Shown in pieces: positions 33,436 through 41,643 of a DNA stretch of 64,000 nt. Positions within the stretch are counted from its first letter, which is position 1; each line of letters opens with the position of its first letter. A model generated the notes under the pieces. That model had not been told where the DNA came from. It did no database searches and was given only the letters and a program-made list of their open reading frames with translations. Source of the stretch: Rufibacter hautae (GTDB lineage: Bacteria; Bacteroidota; Bacteroidia; Cytophagales; Hymenobacteraceae); contig NZ_VKKY01000001.1 in NCBI RefSeq assembly GCF_008271695.1, forward strand, positions 1,544,589 through 1,608,588, in the 5' to 3' direction. The position numbers and the translations under genes are program-made.

Positions 33436-34554
33436 ATGAGTCAGATAGAAAATCAACCGCTGTTACAGCCTTACCAGAAAGGCGCCCTTGAACTGAATAA
33501 CCGCTTGGTGATGGCCCCTATGACCCGCAGCCGGTCTAACAACCCAGAGAACGCACCCACCGAGTTGAACGCCGAGTACTACGCCCAACGCGCCAGCGCC
33601 GGGTTAATCATCTCAGAAGGCACGCCGGTGAGCCCGCAGGGCGTGGGGTACATCAACATCCCGGGCATTTACTCTGAAGCGCAGGTAGAAGGCTGGAAAG
33701 GGGTGACCAATGCCGTGCACGAGAAAGGCGGAAAGATCTATGCCCAGTTGTGGCACGTGGGCCGCATGTCGCACCCAGATTTTCACAACGGTGCGTTACC
33801 GGTAGCCCCGTCGGCCATCAACCCCAATGACCAGGCATTCAGTGCCGAAGGTTTTAAGCCAACCGTGACGCCAAGAGCCTTGGAAACGGCAGAGATAAAA
33901 GGGATTGTGGCCGATTTCCAGAAAGCAGCTATCAACGCGATAGAAGCTGGTTTTGACGGTGTGGAGATCCACTCCTCCAACGGCTACCTGTTCCACCAGT
34001 TCTTCAGCCGCTGCTCTAACCAGCGCACCGATGAGTACGGCGGAACGATTGAGAACCGCGCCCGCTTCTTCTTTGAGGTGCTGGATGCCGTGAAAGAAGT
34101 CATTGACCTGAACCGCGTAGGTGTCCGTCTGAATCCGTCTATGCACGAGCAGTTCGGGATCACCGTTGACGAGGAAACCGCGCCTACGTTTGAGTACATC
34201 GTGAAGCGCCTGAACGACTATGATTTGGCGTACTTGCACCTCACCGAGGCCTCACCTAAAGTAGCCGAGTTGCCGTATGCTATAAAGGAGATCGCCAAGC
34301 ACTTCCGTCCGCTGTACAACGGCACGCTCATCATCAACGGCGGCTTTACGCAGGAAACTGGTAATAAAGTATTGGAAGACGGCTTCGCGGATTTGGTGGC
34401 CTATGGCAGACCGTTCATCGCGAACCCAGACCTGGTAGAGCGTTTCGCGGAGAATGCTGAGCTGAACGCCCCGGACTACAACACGTTCTACAGCAACACC
34501 GCCGAAGTAGGCTACACCGACTACCCTACCCTGGCCGAAGTTTCTGCCGTGTAA
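33436..34554 (+). CDS. Alkene reductase, Old Yellow Enzyme family
   Basis: A 372-residue FMN-dependent NAD(P)H oxidoreductase of the OYE/NemA group, which reduces activated C=C bonds of enals, maleimides or nitro compounds. Seen: the start LLQPYQKGALELNNRLVMAPMTRSRS, the active-site region QLWHVGRMSHPDF, the signature HSSNGYLFHQFFS..NQRTDEYGG, and GGFTQETG and DLVAYGRPFIANPDL for FMN phosphate binding at the end of the barrel. It is controlled, by inference, by the MarR protein encoded just upstream, through the shared operator. Ends in a terminator at 34591-34615. Confidence 0.93.
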   Translation: MSQIENQPLLQPYQKGALELNNRLVMAPMTRSRSNNPENAPTELNAEYYAQRASAGLIISEGTPVSPQGVGYINIPGIYSEAQVEGWKGVTNAVHEKGGKIYAQLWHVGRMSHPDFHNGALPVAPSAINPNDQAFSAEGFKPTVTPRALETAEIKGIVADFQKAAINAIEAGFDGVEIHSSNGYLFHQFFSRCSNQRTDEYGGTIENRARFFFEVLDAVKEVIDLNRVGVRLNPSMHEQFGITVDEETAPTFEYIVKRLNDYDLAYLHLTEASPKVAELPYAIKEIAKHFRPLYNGTLIINGGFTQETGNKVLEDGFADLVAYGRPFIANPDLVERFAENAELNAPDYNTFYSNTAEVGYTDYPTLAEVSAV

Positions 34555-34590
34555 CAAGTAAGGACAACACAACTGCATATATAGAAAATG

Positions 34591-34615
34591 GCCGCACGCT
34601 TTGTGCGGCTTTTTT
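34591..34615 (+). terminator. Terminator of the alkene reductase gene
   Basis: GCCGCAC GCTTT GTGCGGC followed by TTTTTT, a standard intrinsic terminator. Confidence 0.92.
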
Positions 34616-34784
34616 CGTTTCAAGGGTGTTTTGGTGAAATCAGGCTAGAAAAGGAGAAGGTTTTCTAATATAAATGAATGTAGAACCAATCAGGAATGCG
34701 TGCGGACACGAGCTGGAAGCTCGCGCCAGCGAAGGGCCAATTCCTTTTATAGCATGGAAGCTACTTCCGCTACATAGTTTGTGC

Positions 34785-34859
34785 CCCATCCCTACCCCTT
34801 CCAGGAGGGGAATCTATCTAACTGAGTTAAATTCCCCTCCTGGGAGGGGCAGGGGTGGG
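34785..34859. repeat. Long inverted repeat of the CCCCTCC family
   Basis: Arms CCCATCCCTACCCCTTCCAG.. and ..CTGGGAGGGGCAGGGGTGGG pair over about 29 bp around a 17-base loop. A solo arm (AACCCATCCCTACCCCTCCC) is at 63353-63382. The rest of this 478-base gap has no gene; a weak common-palindrome copy is at 34896-34935. Confidence 0.8.
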
Positions 34860-34992
34860 TTATCTTGAAAAGCAGATAAAGTATCTTATTGATCCTGTTC
34901 TAGGCATATTTTGTCAAAAACACCCTCAAAACAAACCCTTCTAATCAGCTTAGCCTCAACTACTATTTTGCGGCAAATTCCTTAGCATAGAG

Positions 34993-35000
34993 TACCTTTG
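34993..35000 (+). promoter_or_regulatory. Bacteroidota -7 box, helicase gene
   Basis: TACCTTTG matches TAnnTTTG, 33 bases before the ATG at 35034. The -33 box is not clear. Confidence 0.5.
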
Positions 35001-35033
35001 CAGTCTGCCAGACGTGTGAAAGAGATCCTCCTG

Positions 35034-37973
35034 ATGAAAGCTGCTTCCCCATCCTTTGCCCTCGTGCATCTATATGCTACCGGCTCCTATGGTCTAAAAC
35101 ATGGGCTGCTGCAGGTGGGCGTATTGTCGCTGGAGAAAGGAAATGCGGTGCTTAGAGAATGGTTCATCAACCCCGAGGCGGAGTTTGGCCGCAGCGTGCA
35201 GAAACTCTCCAAAATCAGCAAGGAGCAGGCAAAAAGCGCGCCTCTCTGGCAGGAGCAGAAAACCGAGGTGCAGGCCTACCTGAGTTCTTTCACGCACCTG
35301 TTTTTCTTCCACGAACGCCACGAGCAGACCTGGCTCAAGCATTACATTCTCGCGGGAATGGCCGCACCGCCCGTCTGCGCTGATCTAGCCTTGCTGTCTT
35401 CGTTCTTTCTGCCGCACCTGAATCTGATGGAGATGGGCGATGTGGTGGCGCGCTCCACGGCAGCCCAGAAAAAGCCGGCTTCCCAACCCATGCACATGGC
35501 CTTGGCGGCCCTGCACACGCACCTTTTCCAACTGTTGGAGGTATTGTTGCAGAAAATCCCCAGCACACCCGAGAACGAATCCGGCGAACCTACCCTCTTC
35601 ATGCAACTCCTTCGGCAGGTGCTGAACTTGGGCGCCATCTTTATGGGCACAGCCTGGCGCACGTTAGTATCTGCCGCCGAGCACATCGAGACCTTGGAAC
35701 CGCTGGACTTGCACTGGCTTACGCCTCCGGCTACTACCGAGGTGCCGGTCTTGCCCTTCCACCTGCGCGAGCAGCTCACCTCCTGGCTGCCCACGGTGCC
35801 TGATGCCCCTGTGGTGAAACCAAGGGTAGACATCGCACCGCCGTCTGACCAGCTCATCCACGATGCCCTGCACGCCTGGTACAAGAAACACGGCCTGCCC
35901 GAGCGCTACGCCCAGATGCAGTACGCCAAATTCTGCAACAAAGCCCTTACCGACAAAGGCACCTTCGTGGCCGAGGCCGGTACCGGCACCGGGAAAACCA
36001 TGGGCTACCTCATCGCCGCCGCCGAGCTGCTCCGCCTGAACCCCGGCCGGAAAGTGGTGGTGGCTACGGCTACCAAAAACCTGCAGGAACAGGTCATGCA
36101 AGGTGAGATTCCGCGGTTGCGCTTCAAGGGCGGTTTACACGCGCATTTGCGGCCCGCCATCGTGAAAGGCAAAAACAACTACCTGTGCGTCTCGGCGCTG
36201 CTGGAATTGTATGACGAGCTGGTGGTACAGGAGAAAGGCACCATCCGGGAAGGGCTGAGCTGGCTCTACCTGGTATTGCGTGTGCACCACACCCAAGGCG
36301 AAGTAGAGGAGATTCCGCAGAACATCAAGGCTATTTTACCAGACACGTACCGCTTGCTCACCGAGGCCAATGCCCAGGAAGTGTGCGTGCCCAAACTGTG
36401 CCAGGAACCAGCCAAGTGCACGTACGCCCGCCACATGGAGCAGGCCTACGCCGCCGATATTATCGTCACAAACCACCACAAGCTGCTGCAGCTAACGCCC
36501 AAGCTCACAGATTTGATCAAACACTGCATCATTGACGAGGCCGACCAGTTCCCCGACTTCGCCCGGAGTGCCCTGAGCATGAACTTCAGCTTGGGCATTG
36601 TGGAGGCCCGTCTGCTGCGTCCGTTGCTGGGCAAAGACTACCGCAAAGGCTTACTAGACGTGGTGGGCGACAAAGTCATGAAAGGCGCGGATACCGAAAC
36701 CACCCTGCTGGTACTGGACGAGATTGACTCCATCCACCGCGACTGCGCCACCATCAGGGCCAGTGGCGAGCTGATTCAGGCGTTGCCCATCCAAGGGGAG
36801 CAGCGGTGGCAGGAAGAAGTTGCGCTGATAGAAAACGGCCGCTGGACCAAAAGAGAATTCAGCGCCGATATTGAGCAAGCCCTGCAGGAGCTTTTGACGG
36901 CCATTCAATTTGTGGCCGGTAAGATTGACCGCATCCTTAAACTCCTGAAAAAGCCCGAGGACAAGACCTTCAGCCGCCTGGAAACCTACAAAGAGAAGGC
37001 CGCGGAGTTTGCCGATTCGCTCCAAAAAATCACCAGTGATTTCCCGGCCCGCAAATGGATTCACGTGCTGGAGAAAAGCGGTCAGAACTGGTCGGTGAGC
37101 AAGATGCCGTACTACCTGCAAGACGAGATGGAGAAGCTGCAGAACGTGTACCCCAGCCTGCTGTTCACCTCGGCTACGCTGTACGTGGGCGGCAACACGC
37201 AGTATTTCCGGAATCAACTGGGCCGCTCTGAGCCGTTTGCCCAGGAAGTGCGCTACCTCTCGCCGTTCAACTATGAGCAGCAGGAAAAGGTCCATGCCGT
37301 GGTGCCCGCGTTCATCCCTTGCTACGAGCACAAGATGGCCCTGGACCAGAAACAAGCCTGGCTGCAGACTTCCATGGAAACGCTGCTCAAGTGCATTGTG
37401 GCCATGAACGGCCGCACGCTGGTGCTCTTCACCAGCCGCCGCGACATGGACGATGCCTACCGTTGGCTGCACCCGCGCCTGCCCGCCTATGACATTGAAC
37501 TGCTTAAACAGGAAGGCACCAGCCTTTGGGAAATCAGGCGATTCCGGCAAGAAGAGCATTCCGTTTTGCTGGGCCTGGACCGCATGTGGTCGGGCGTGGA
37601 TTTTCCAGGTGTGACGCTTTCGCAGGTGATCGTATTCCGGTTGCCAAATCCATCACTGGGGAACCCGTTGGTAGCGCATCGCCGTGAGGTGGAGGGTGGT
37701 TATTTCTGGAGCAAGTTCTATTATCCGGCCAGCCAGCACAAGTTACGCCAGGGATTCGGGCGCTTGGTACGGCGCGAGAAAGACAAGGGTGCCTTTGTGA
37801 TCCTGGATTCCCGCATCTTCCACACGGCGCGCATGCAGCACCTCAAAGATGAGCTGCCGGTAGACATCACGCCGTTTCATGGCGGCGCGGAAATGGAAAA
37901 CTGGTTGCTGAAGACACTTCTGCCCAAACTGGAACTGGCCTCTGAGTGGGAGCGCCGCGGAGTTTCTCTATAG
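35034..37973 (+). CDS. dinG: DinG/XPD-type DNA helicase with degenerate exonuclease domain
   Basis: A 979-residue superfamily 2 helicase. The N-terminal 1-190 region has the layout of the DnaQ-type exonuclease domain of Gram-positive DinG, but Exo I reads VHLYATG where active enzymes read VDxETTG, and Exo II reads HERHEQTW instead of HN..FD, so it should be inactive. Helicase: Walker A EAGTGTGKTMGYL, Fe-S cluster cysteines (NNYLCVSA, then CVPKLCQEPAKC), DEAH-like IIDEADQF, LLFTSATL, and motifs V-VI MWSGVDFPG and QGFGRLVRREKDKG. It would unwind 5'-3' at structured or damaged DNA. A copy of the common palindrome follows. Confidence 0.9.
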   Translation: MKAASPSFALVHLYATGSYGLKHGLLQVGVLSLEKGNAVLREWFINPEAEFGRSVQKLSKISKEQAKSAPLWQEQKTEVQAYLSSFTHLFFFHERHEQTWLKHYILAGMAAPPVCADLALLSSFFLPHLNLMEMGDVVARSTAAQKKPASQPMHMALAALHTHLFQLLEVLLQKIPSTPENESGEPTLFMQLLRQVLNLGAIFMGTAWRTLVSAAEHIETLEPLDLHWLTPPATTEVPVLPFHLREQLTSWLPTVPDAPVVKPRVDIAPPSDQLIHDALHAWYKKHGLPERYAQMQYAKFCNKALTDKGTFVAEAGTGTGKTMGYLIAAAELLRLNPGRKVVVATATKNLQEQVMQGEIPRLRFKGGLHAHLRPAIVKGKNNYLCVSALLELYDELVVQEKGTIREGLSWLYLVLRVHHTQGEVEEIPQNIKAILPDTYRLLTEANAQEVCVPKLCQEPAKCTYARHMEQAYAADIIVTNHHKLLQLTPKLTDLIKHCIIDEADQFPDFARSALSMNFSLGIVEARLLRPLLGKDYRKGLLDVVGDKVMKGADTETTLLVLDEIDSIHRDCATIRASGELIQALPIQGEQRWQEEVALIENGRWTKREFSADIEQALQELLTAIQFVAGKIDRILKLLKKPEDKTFSRLETYKEKAAEFADSLQKITSDFPARKWIHVLEKSGQNWSVSKMPYYLQDEMEKLQNVYPSLLFTSATLYVGGNTQYFRNQLGRSEPFAQEVRYLSPFNYEQQEKVHAVVPAFIPCYEHKMALDQKQAWLQTSMETLLKCIVAMNGRTLVLFTSRRDMDDAYRWLHPRLPAYDIELLKQEGTSLWEIRRFRQEEHSVLLGLDRMWSGVDFPGVTLSQVIVFRLPNPSLGNPLVAHRREVEGGYFWSKFYYPASQHKLRQGFGRLVRREKDKGAFVILDSRIFHTARMQHLKDELPVDITPFHGGAEMENWLLKTLLPKLELASEWERRGVSL

Positions 37974-37990
37974 CCGTAAAATACATTTCA

Positions 37991-38030
37991 CGGTTTTGGG
38001 CCTGTTTTCTGTAAATCGGGTCCGAAACGC
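37991..38030. repeat. Common palindrome family, after the helicase gene
   Basis: CGGTTTTGGGCCTGTTTTC then ATCGGGTCCGAAACG. It lies 17 bases after the helicase stop, with the mirrored changes expected of a maintained stem only in part. Confidence 0.6.
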
Positions 38031-38042
38031 GTCTCCTCAATG

Positions 38043-38112
38043 CGCACGACGTTACGGTGTAACGTCGCTACAGAATACCAATGTAGCGTCGTTGCAGTGC
38101 AACGACGTCATC
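38043..38112. repeat. Paired palindromic REP-like repeat
   Basis: Two hairpins, CGACGTTAC GGT GTAACGTCG and GCGTCGTTGCA GTGCAACGACG, flank a short spacer, and the inner GTCGCTACA / TGTAGCG words are also complementary. So the unit can fold as two stems or one. The rest of the gap to 38404 is gene-free. Confidence 0.7.
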
Positions 38113-38370
38113 CGGCAGGATGAAAGGGTGCTGCCTTCCACAGCAAGGCCAGCCCGATGCAAAAACACCTTCATTCTGCATTTTGCCCTCAATAATACGA
38201 AACAAGGTCAGACTTTACTCTGCCTTTCTGGTATTCTGGAACTCTTCCCGGCTCTACTGCTGTTTGCAATCGGTTTCTGGTTTAAGACTGAATTTCAAAC
38301 AGTTAAAACGCAAGAGCAAATAATTTATCCGCCCAAAGCAGTTTATTTCATAATTCTAAACTTTCTGCTT

Positions 38371-38378
38371 TAACTTTG
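38371..38378 (+). promoter_or_regulatory. Bacteroidota -7 box, carB
   Basis: TAACTTTG matches TAnnTTTG, 26 bases before the carB ATG. Confidence 0.55.
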
Positions 38379-38404
38379 GGCAATTTATACATACCGCTTT
38401 ACTA

Positions 38405-41218
38405 ATGCCGAAAGATAATTCCATTAAGTCAGTCTTAATCATTGGTTCCGGTCCTATCGTGATTGGGCAAGCCTGCGAATTCGACTACTCTGGCTCCCAA
38501 GCCTCCCGCTCTCTGCGCGAAGAAGGGATTGAGGTCACCCTCATCAACTCCAACCCCGCCACCATCATGACCGACTCCATCACCGCGGACAACGTGTACC
38601 TGAAGCCGCTGGAGAAGAAGTCTATCATTGAGATTCTGGAGAAGCACCAAATTGACGCCGTACTGCCCACCATGGGCGGACAGACCGCGTTGAACCTGGC
38701 GATTGACTGCGAGAAAGCTGGTATTTGGAAAAAATACGGCGTGAAGATCATTGGCGTGGACATCACCGCCATTGAGACCACCGAAGATCGCGAGAAATTC
38801 CGCCTATTGATGATTGAGTTGGGCGTGAACGTCTGCAAAGGCAACACTGCAACGTCATTCCTGGAAGGCAAGGAAATCGCCCAAGAAATCGGGTTTCCGC
38901 TGGTGATCCGTCCGTCGTTCACCTTGGGTGGAACCGGTGGTGGTTTCGTGAACTCTCCTGAGGAATTTGACCAGGCCCTGACCCGCGGTCTGCACGCCAG
39001 CCCTACCCACGAGGTACTGGTAGAGCAAAGCATCATGGGCTGGAAAGAGTACGAGCTGGAGCTGTTGCGCGATAACATTGGCAACGTGATCATCATCTGC
39101 TCTATTGAGAACTTTGACCCGATGGGTATCCACACTGGTGACTCCATCACGGTAGCACCGGCCATGACCTTGCCAGACACCATCTACCAACAGATGCGTG
39201 ATTTGGCTATCAAGATGATGAACGGCATCGGTCAGTTTGCCGGTGGCTGTAACGTGCAGTTCTCGGTGAACCCCGAGGATGACACCATCATCGCGATTGA
39301 GATTAACCCCCGCGTGAGCCGCTCTTCGGCCCTGGCTTCTAAAGCCACCGGGTACCCGATTGCCAAAGTAGCCGCCAAACTGGCGATTGGCTATAACCTG
39401 GATGAACTGAAAAACTCCATCACCAAGACAACCTCGGCGTTCTTTGAGCCCGCACTGGACTACGTGATCGTGAAGATACCGCGCTGGAACTTTGACAAGT
39501 TCAAAGGCGCGAACAAGAAACTGGGTCTGCAGATGAAGTCTGTGGGCGAGGTAATGGGCATTGGCCGTACCTTCCAGGAGGCGTTGCAGAAGGCCTGCCA
39601 AAGCTTGGAAATTAAGCGGAACGGCTTGGGCGCCGATGGCAAAGAGAAAACGAACTACGACCAGTTGATGGACAGCCTGGCCAACCCAAGTTGGGACCGC
39701 CTGTTCACCATCAAAGACGCCATGAAATTCGGGGTGGCTACCAGCACCATCCAAAAAGTAACCAAAATCGATCCTTGGTTCCTGCAGCAGATTGAAGAGT
39801 TGGAGCTTACCGAGCGTGAGGTGCTAAAATACACCATTGATTCCATTCCGGTGGACTTGATGCGCTCTGCCAAAGTGAAAGGCTTCGCTGACCGTCAGTT
39901 GGCTTATTTGCTGCGTTGCAAAGAAAGCGAAGTGCACGAGAAGCGTACCAGCATGGGCATCAAGCGCGTGTTCAAGATGGTAGATACCTGCGCAGCGGAG
40001 TTTGAAGCCGTGACGCCGTACTACTACAGCACCTTTGACGGCGAGAACGAGAGCAAAGTTTCCGATCGCAAGAAAGTAGTAGTGCTGGGTTCTGGTCCTA
40101 ACCGCATCGGGCAGGGTATTGAGTTCGATTACTCCTGCGTGCATGGCGTACTGGCGGCCAGCGAGTGTGGCTACGAGACCATCATGATTAACTGTAACCC
40201 TGAGACGGTAAGTACAGACTCTGACATCTCTGACAAGCTGTACTTTGAGCCGGTGTTCTGGGAGCACATCTACGACATCATCCTGCACGAGAAACCAGAA
40301 GGTGTGATTGTGCAGTTAGGTGGACAGACCGCGCTGAAATTGGCCGAGAAACTGACCCGCTATGGCATCAAAATCATGGGTACTACCTATGAGAGCCTTG
40401 ACTTAGCCGAAGACCGTGGTGCTTTCTCTACCCTGCTGAAAGAAAACAACATCCCGTATCCTCCTTTCGCGAGCGTAAACTCTGCCGAGGAAGCGTTGGA
40501 GGTGTGCAAAGACCTGAAGTTCCCGCTCTTGGTGCGTCCTAGCTACGTATTGGGTGGCCAGAACATGAAGATCGTGATCAACGAGAAAGAACTGGAAGCG
40601 CAGGTACTGGACATCCTGAAAGACAGCCCCGGCAACAATGTCCTCCTGGATCACTTCTTGGACCGTGCCATTGAAGCCGAGGCCGATGCCATCTGCGATG
40701 GTGAGAACGTGCAGATTCTGGGCGTCATGGAGCACATTGAGCCAGCCGGTATTCACTCCGGTGACTCGTACGCGGTGCTGCCTCCGTTTGACCTAAGCGA
40801 GAACGTGATGAATCAGATTGAGGAGTACACGAAGAAGATCGCGTTGGCGCTGAATACTGTTGGTTTGATCAACATTCAGTTTGCCATCAAGAACGAGATT
40901 GTGTACATCATTGAAGCAAACCCACGCGCCAGCCGCACCGTGCCGTTCATTGCCAAGGCCTACCAGGAACCGTATGTGAACTACGCCGCCAAAGTAATGC
41001 TGGGCGCGAAAAAGGTAACCGATTTCACCTTCAACCCAGTGAAAAACGGCTACGCCATCAAAGTACCGGTGTTCTCCCACAGCAAGTTCCCAGAGGTAAA
41101 CAAAGAGCTAGGCCCAGAAATGAAGTCAACCGGCGAAGCCATCTACTTCATTGACAACCTCGAAGACGAATACTTCACCAAAATCTACGGCGAACGGAAT
41201 TTGTACCTGAGTATGTAA
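38405..41218 (+). CDS. carB: Carbamoyl-phosphate synthase large subunit
   Basis: A 937-residue enzyme that makes carbamoyl phosphate from bicarbonate, ammonia and two ATP for pyrimidines and arginine. The two ATP-grasp halves are both clear: first half VLIIGSGPIVIGQACEFDYSG (about 10) and IRPSFTLGGTGGGF; second half VVVLGSGPNRIGQGIEFDYSC (about 560) and VRPSYVLGGQNM. It ends at about the point where the C-terminal MGS-like allosteric domain begins in E. coli (1073 residues), so regulation by UMP or ornithine through that domain is lost. This short form is usual in Bacteroidota. No carA is nearby. Promoter box at 38371; terminator at 41256. Confidence 0.97.
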   Translation: MPKDNSIKSVLIIGSGPIVIGQACEFDYSGSQASRSLREEGIEVTLINSNPATIMTDSITADNVYLKPLEKKSIIEILEKHQIDAVLPTMGGQTALNLAIDCEKAGIWKKYGVKIIGVDITAIETTEDREKFRLLMIELGVNVCKGNTATSFLEGKEIAQEIGFPLVIRPSFTLGGTGGGFVNSPEEFDQALTRGLHASPTHEVLVEQSIMGWKEYELELLRDNIGNVIIICSIENFDPMGIHTGDSITVAPAMTLPDTIYQQMRDLAIKMMNGIGQFAGGCNVQFSVNPEDDTIIAIEINPRVSRSSALASKATGYPIAKVAAKLAIGYNLDELKNSITKTTSAFFEPALDYVIVKIPRWNFDKFKGANKKLGLQMKSVGEVMGIGRTFQEALQKACQSLEIKRNGLGADGKEKTNYDQLMDSLANPSWDRLFTIKDAMKFGVATSTIQKVTKIDPWFLQQIEELELTEREVLKYTIDSIPVDLMRSAKVKGFADRQLAYLLRCKESEVHEKRTSMGIKRVFKMVDTCAAEFEAVTPYYYSTFDGENESKVSDRKKVVVLGSGPNRIGQGIEFDYSCVHGVLAASECGYETIMINCNPETVSTDSDISDKLYFEPVFWEHIYDIILHEKPEGVIVQLGGQTALKLAEKLTRYGIKIMGTTYESLDLAEDRGAFSTLLKENNIPYPPFASVNSAEEALEVCKDLKFPLLVRPSYVLGGQNMKIVINEKELEAQVLDILKDSPGNNVLLDHFLDRAIEAEADAICDGENVQILGVMEHIEPAGIHSGDSYAVLPPFDLSENVMNQIEEYTKKIALALNTVGLINIQFAIKNEIVYIIEANPRASRTVPFIAKAYQEPYVNYAAKVMLGAKKVTDFTFNPVKNGYAIKVPVFSHSKFPEVNKELGPEMKSTGEAIYFIDNLEDEYFTKIYGERNLYLSM

Positions 41219-41255
41219 TCACCTGTATCGCCTAGCAACTAGCGCGATGAACCAT

Positions 41256-41289
41256 AAAAAAGGCTGCCCTGATTGGGGCAGCCTTTTTC
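41256..41289 (+). terminator. carB terminator
   Basis: AAAAAGGCTGCCC TGATT GGGGCAGCCTTTTT, a strong intrinsic terminator 38 bases after the stop. Confidence 0.93.
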
Positions 41290-41325
41290 GTTTTGGGGCT
41301 ATCTTCTTAAAAACGGGCCAAATAC
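41289..41325. repeat. Common palindrome family, after carB
   Basis: CGTTTTGGGGCTATCTTC then AAAACGGGCCAAATAC; weaker pairing, directly following the carB terminator. Confidence 0.45.
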
Positions 41326-41335
41326 AGAATCTCTC

Positions 41336-41497
41336 TGCCGCAAGTTTGAGCGTAGCGGTAACTTGTGGCGAGGCTTAGTTCCAGTTTTCAACTGACGAGG
41401 CATCGGTTTGCAGCTTCCATAGATCAAATTCCCCGCTTCGCCAGTTGAAAACTGGCTGTCATTTCCACTCCAAGTTGCCGCTGCGCTCAAACTAGAA
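41336..41497. repeat. Large nested inverted repeat
   Basis: Outer arms AGTTTGAGCGTAGCGGTAAC and GTTGCCGCTGCGCTCAAACT, inner arms CCAGTTTTCAACTG and CAGTTGAAAACTGG, about 160 bases in all. Inner sites are themselves near-palindromic. Non-coding; the whole unit can form a long cruciform. Confidence 0.85.
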
Positions 41498-41575
41498 ATA
41501 GAACTTTTAACAGTCTTGGCTGCCTGTTAGCCAATTCTATAGCTTAACGCATGCTGGCGCGAAGGAAAGGCCTGT

Positions 41576-41613
41576 GCTTTTCGGCTGCTTTTTGAAAAAC
41601 AGCCTTGAAACGG
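41576..41613. repeat. Common palindrome family, beyond the symporter gene
   Basis: GCTTTTCGGCTGCTTTTT then GAAAAACAGCCTTGAAACGG, 31 bases beyond the stop of the minus-strand symporter gene, so in a terminator position. Confidence 0.65.
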
Positions 41614-41643
41614 CTTCCAAGAACAATTTAGACTGATACTCTA

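Noticed and set aside
37996..38373. Plus-strand frame between helicase and carB
   Set aside because: It is made of palindromic repeat and promoter sequence and has no protein-like features.
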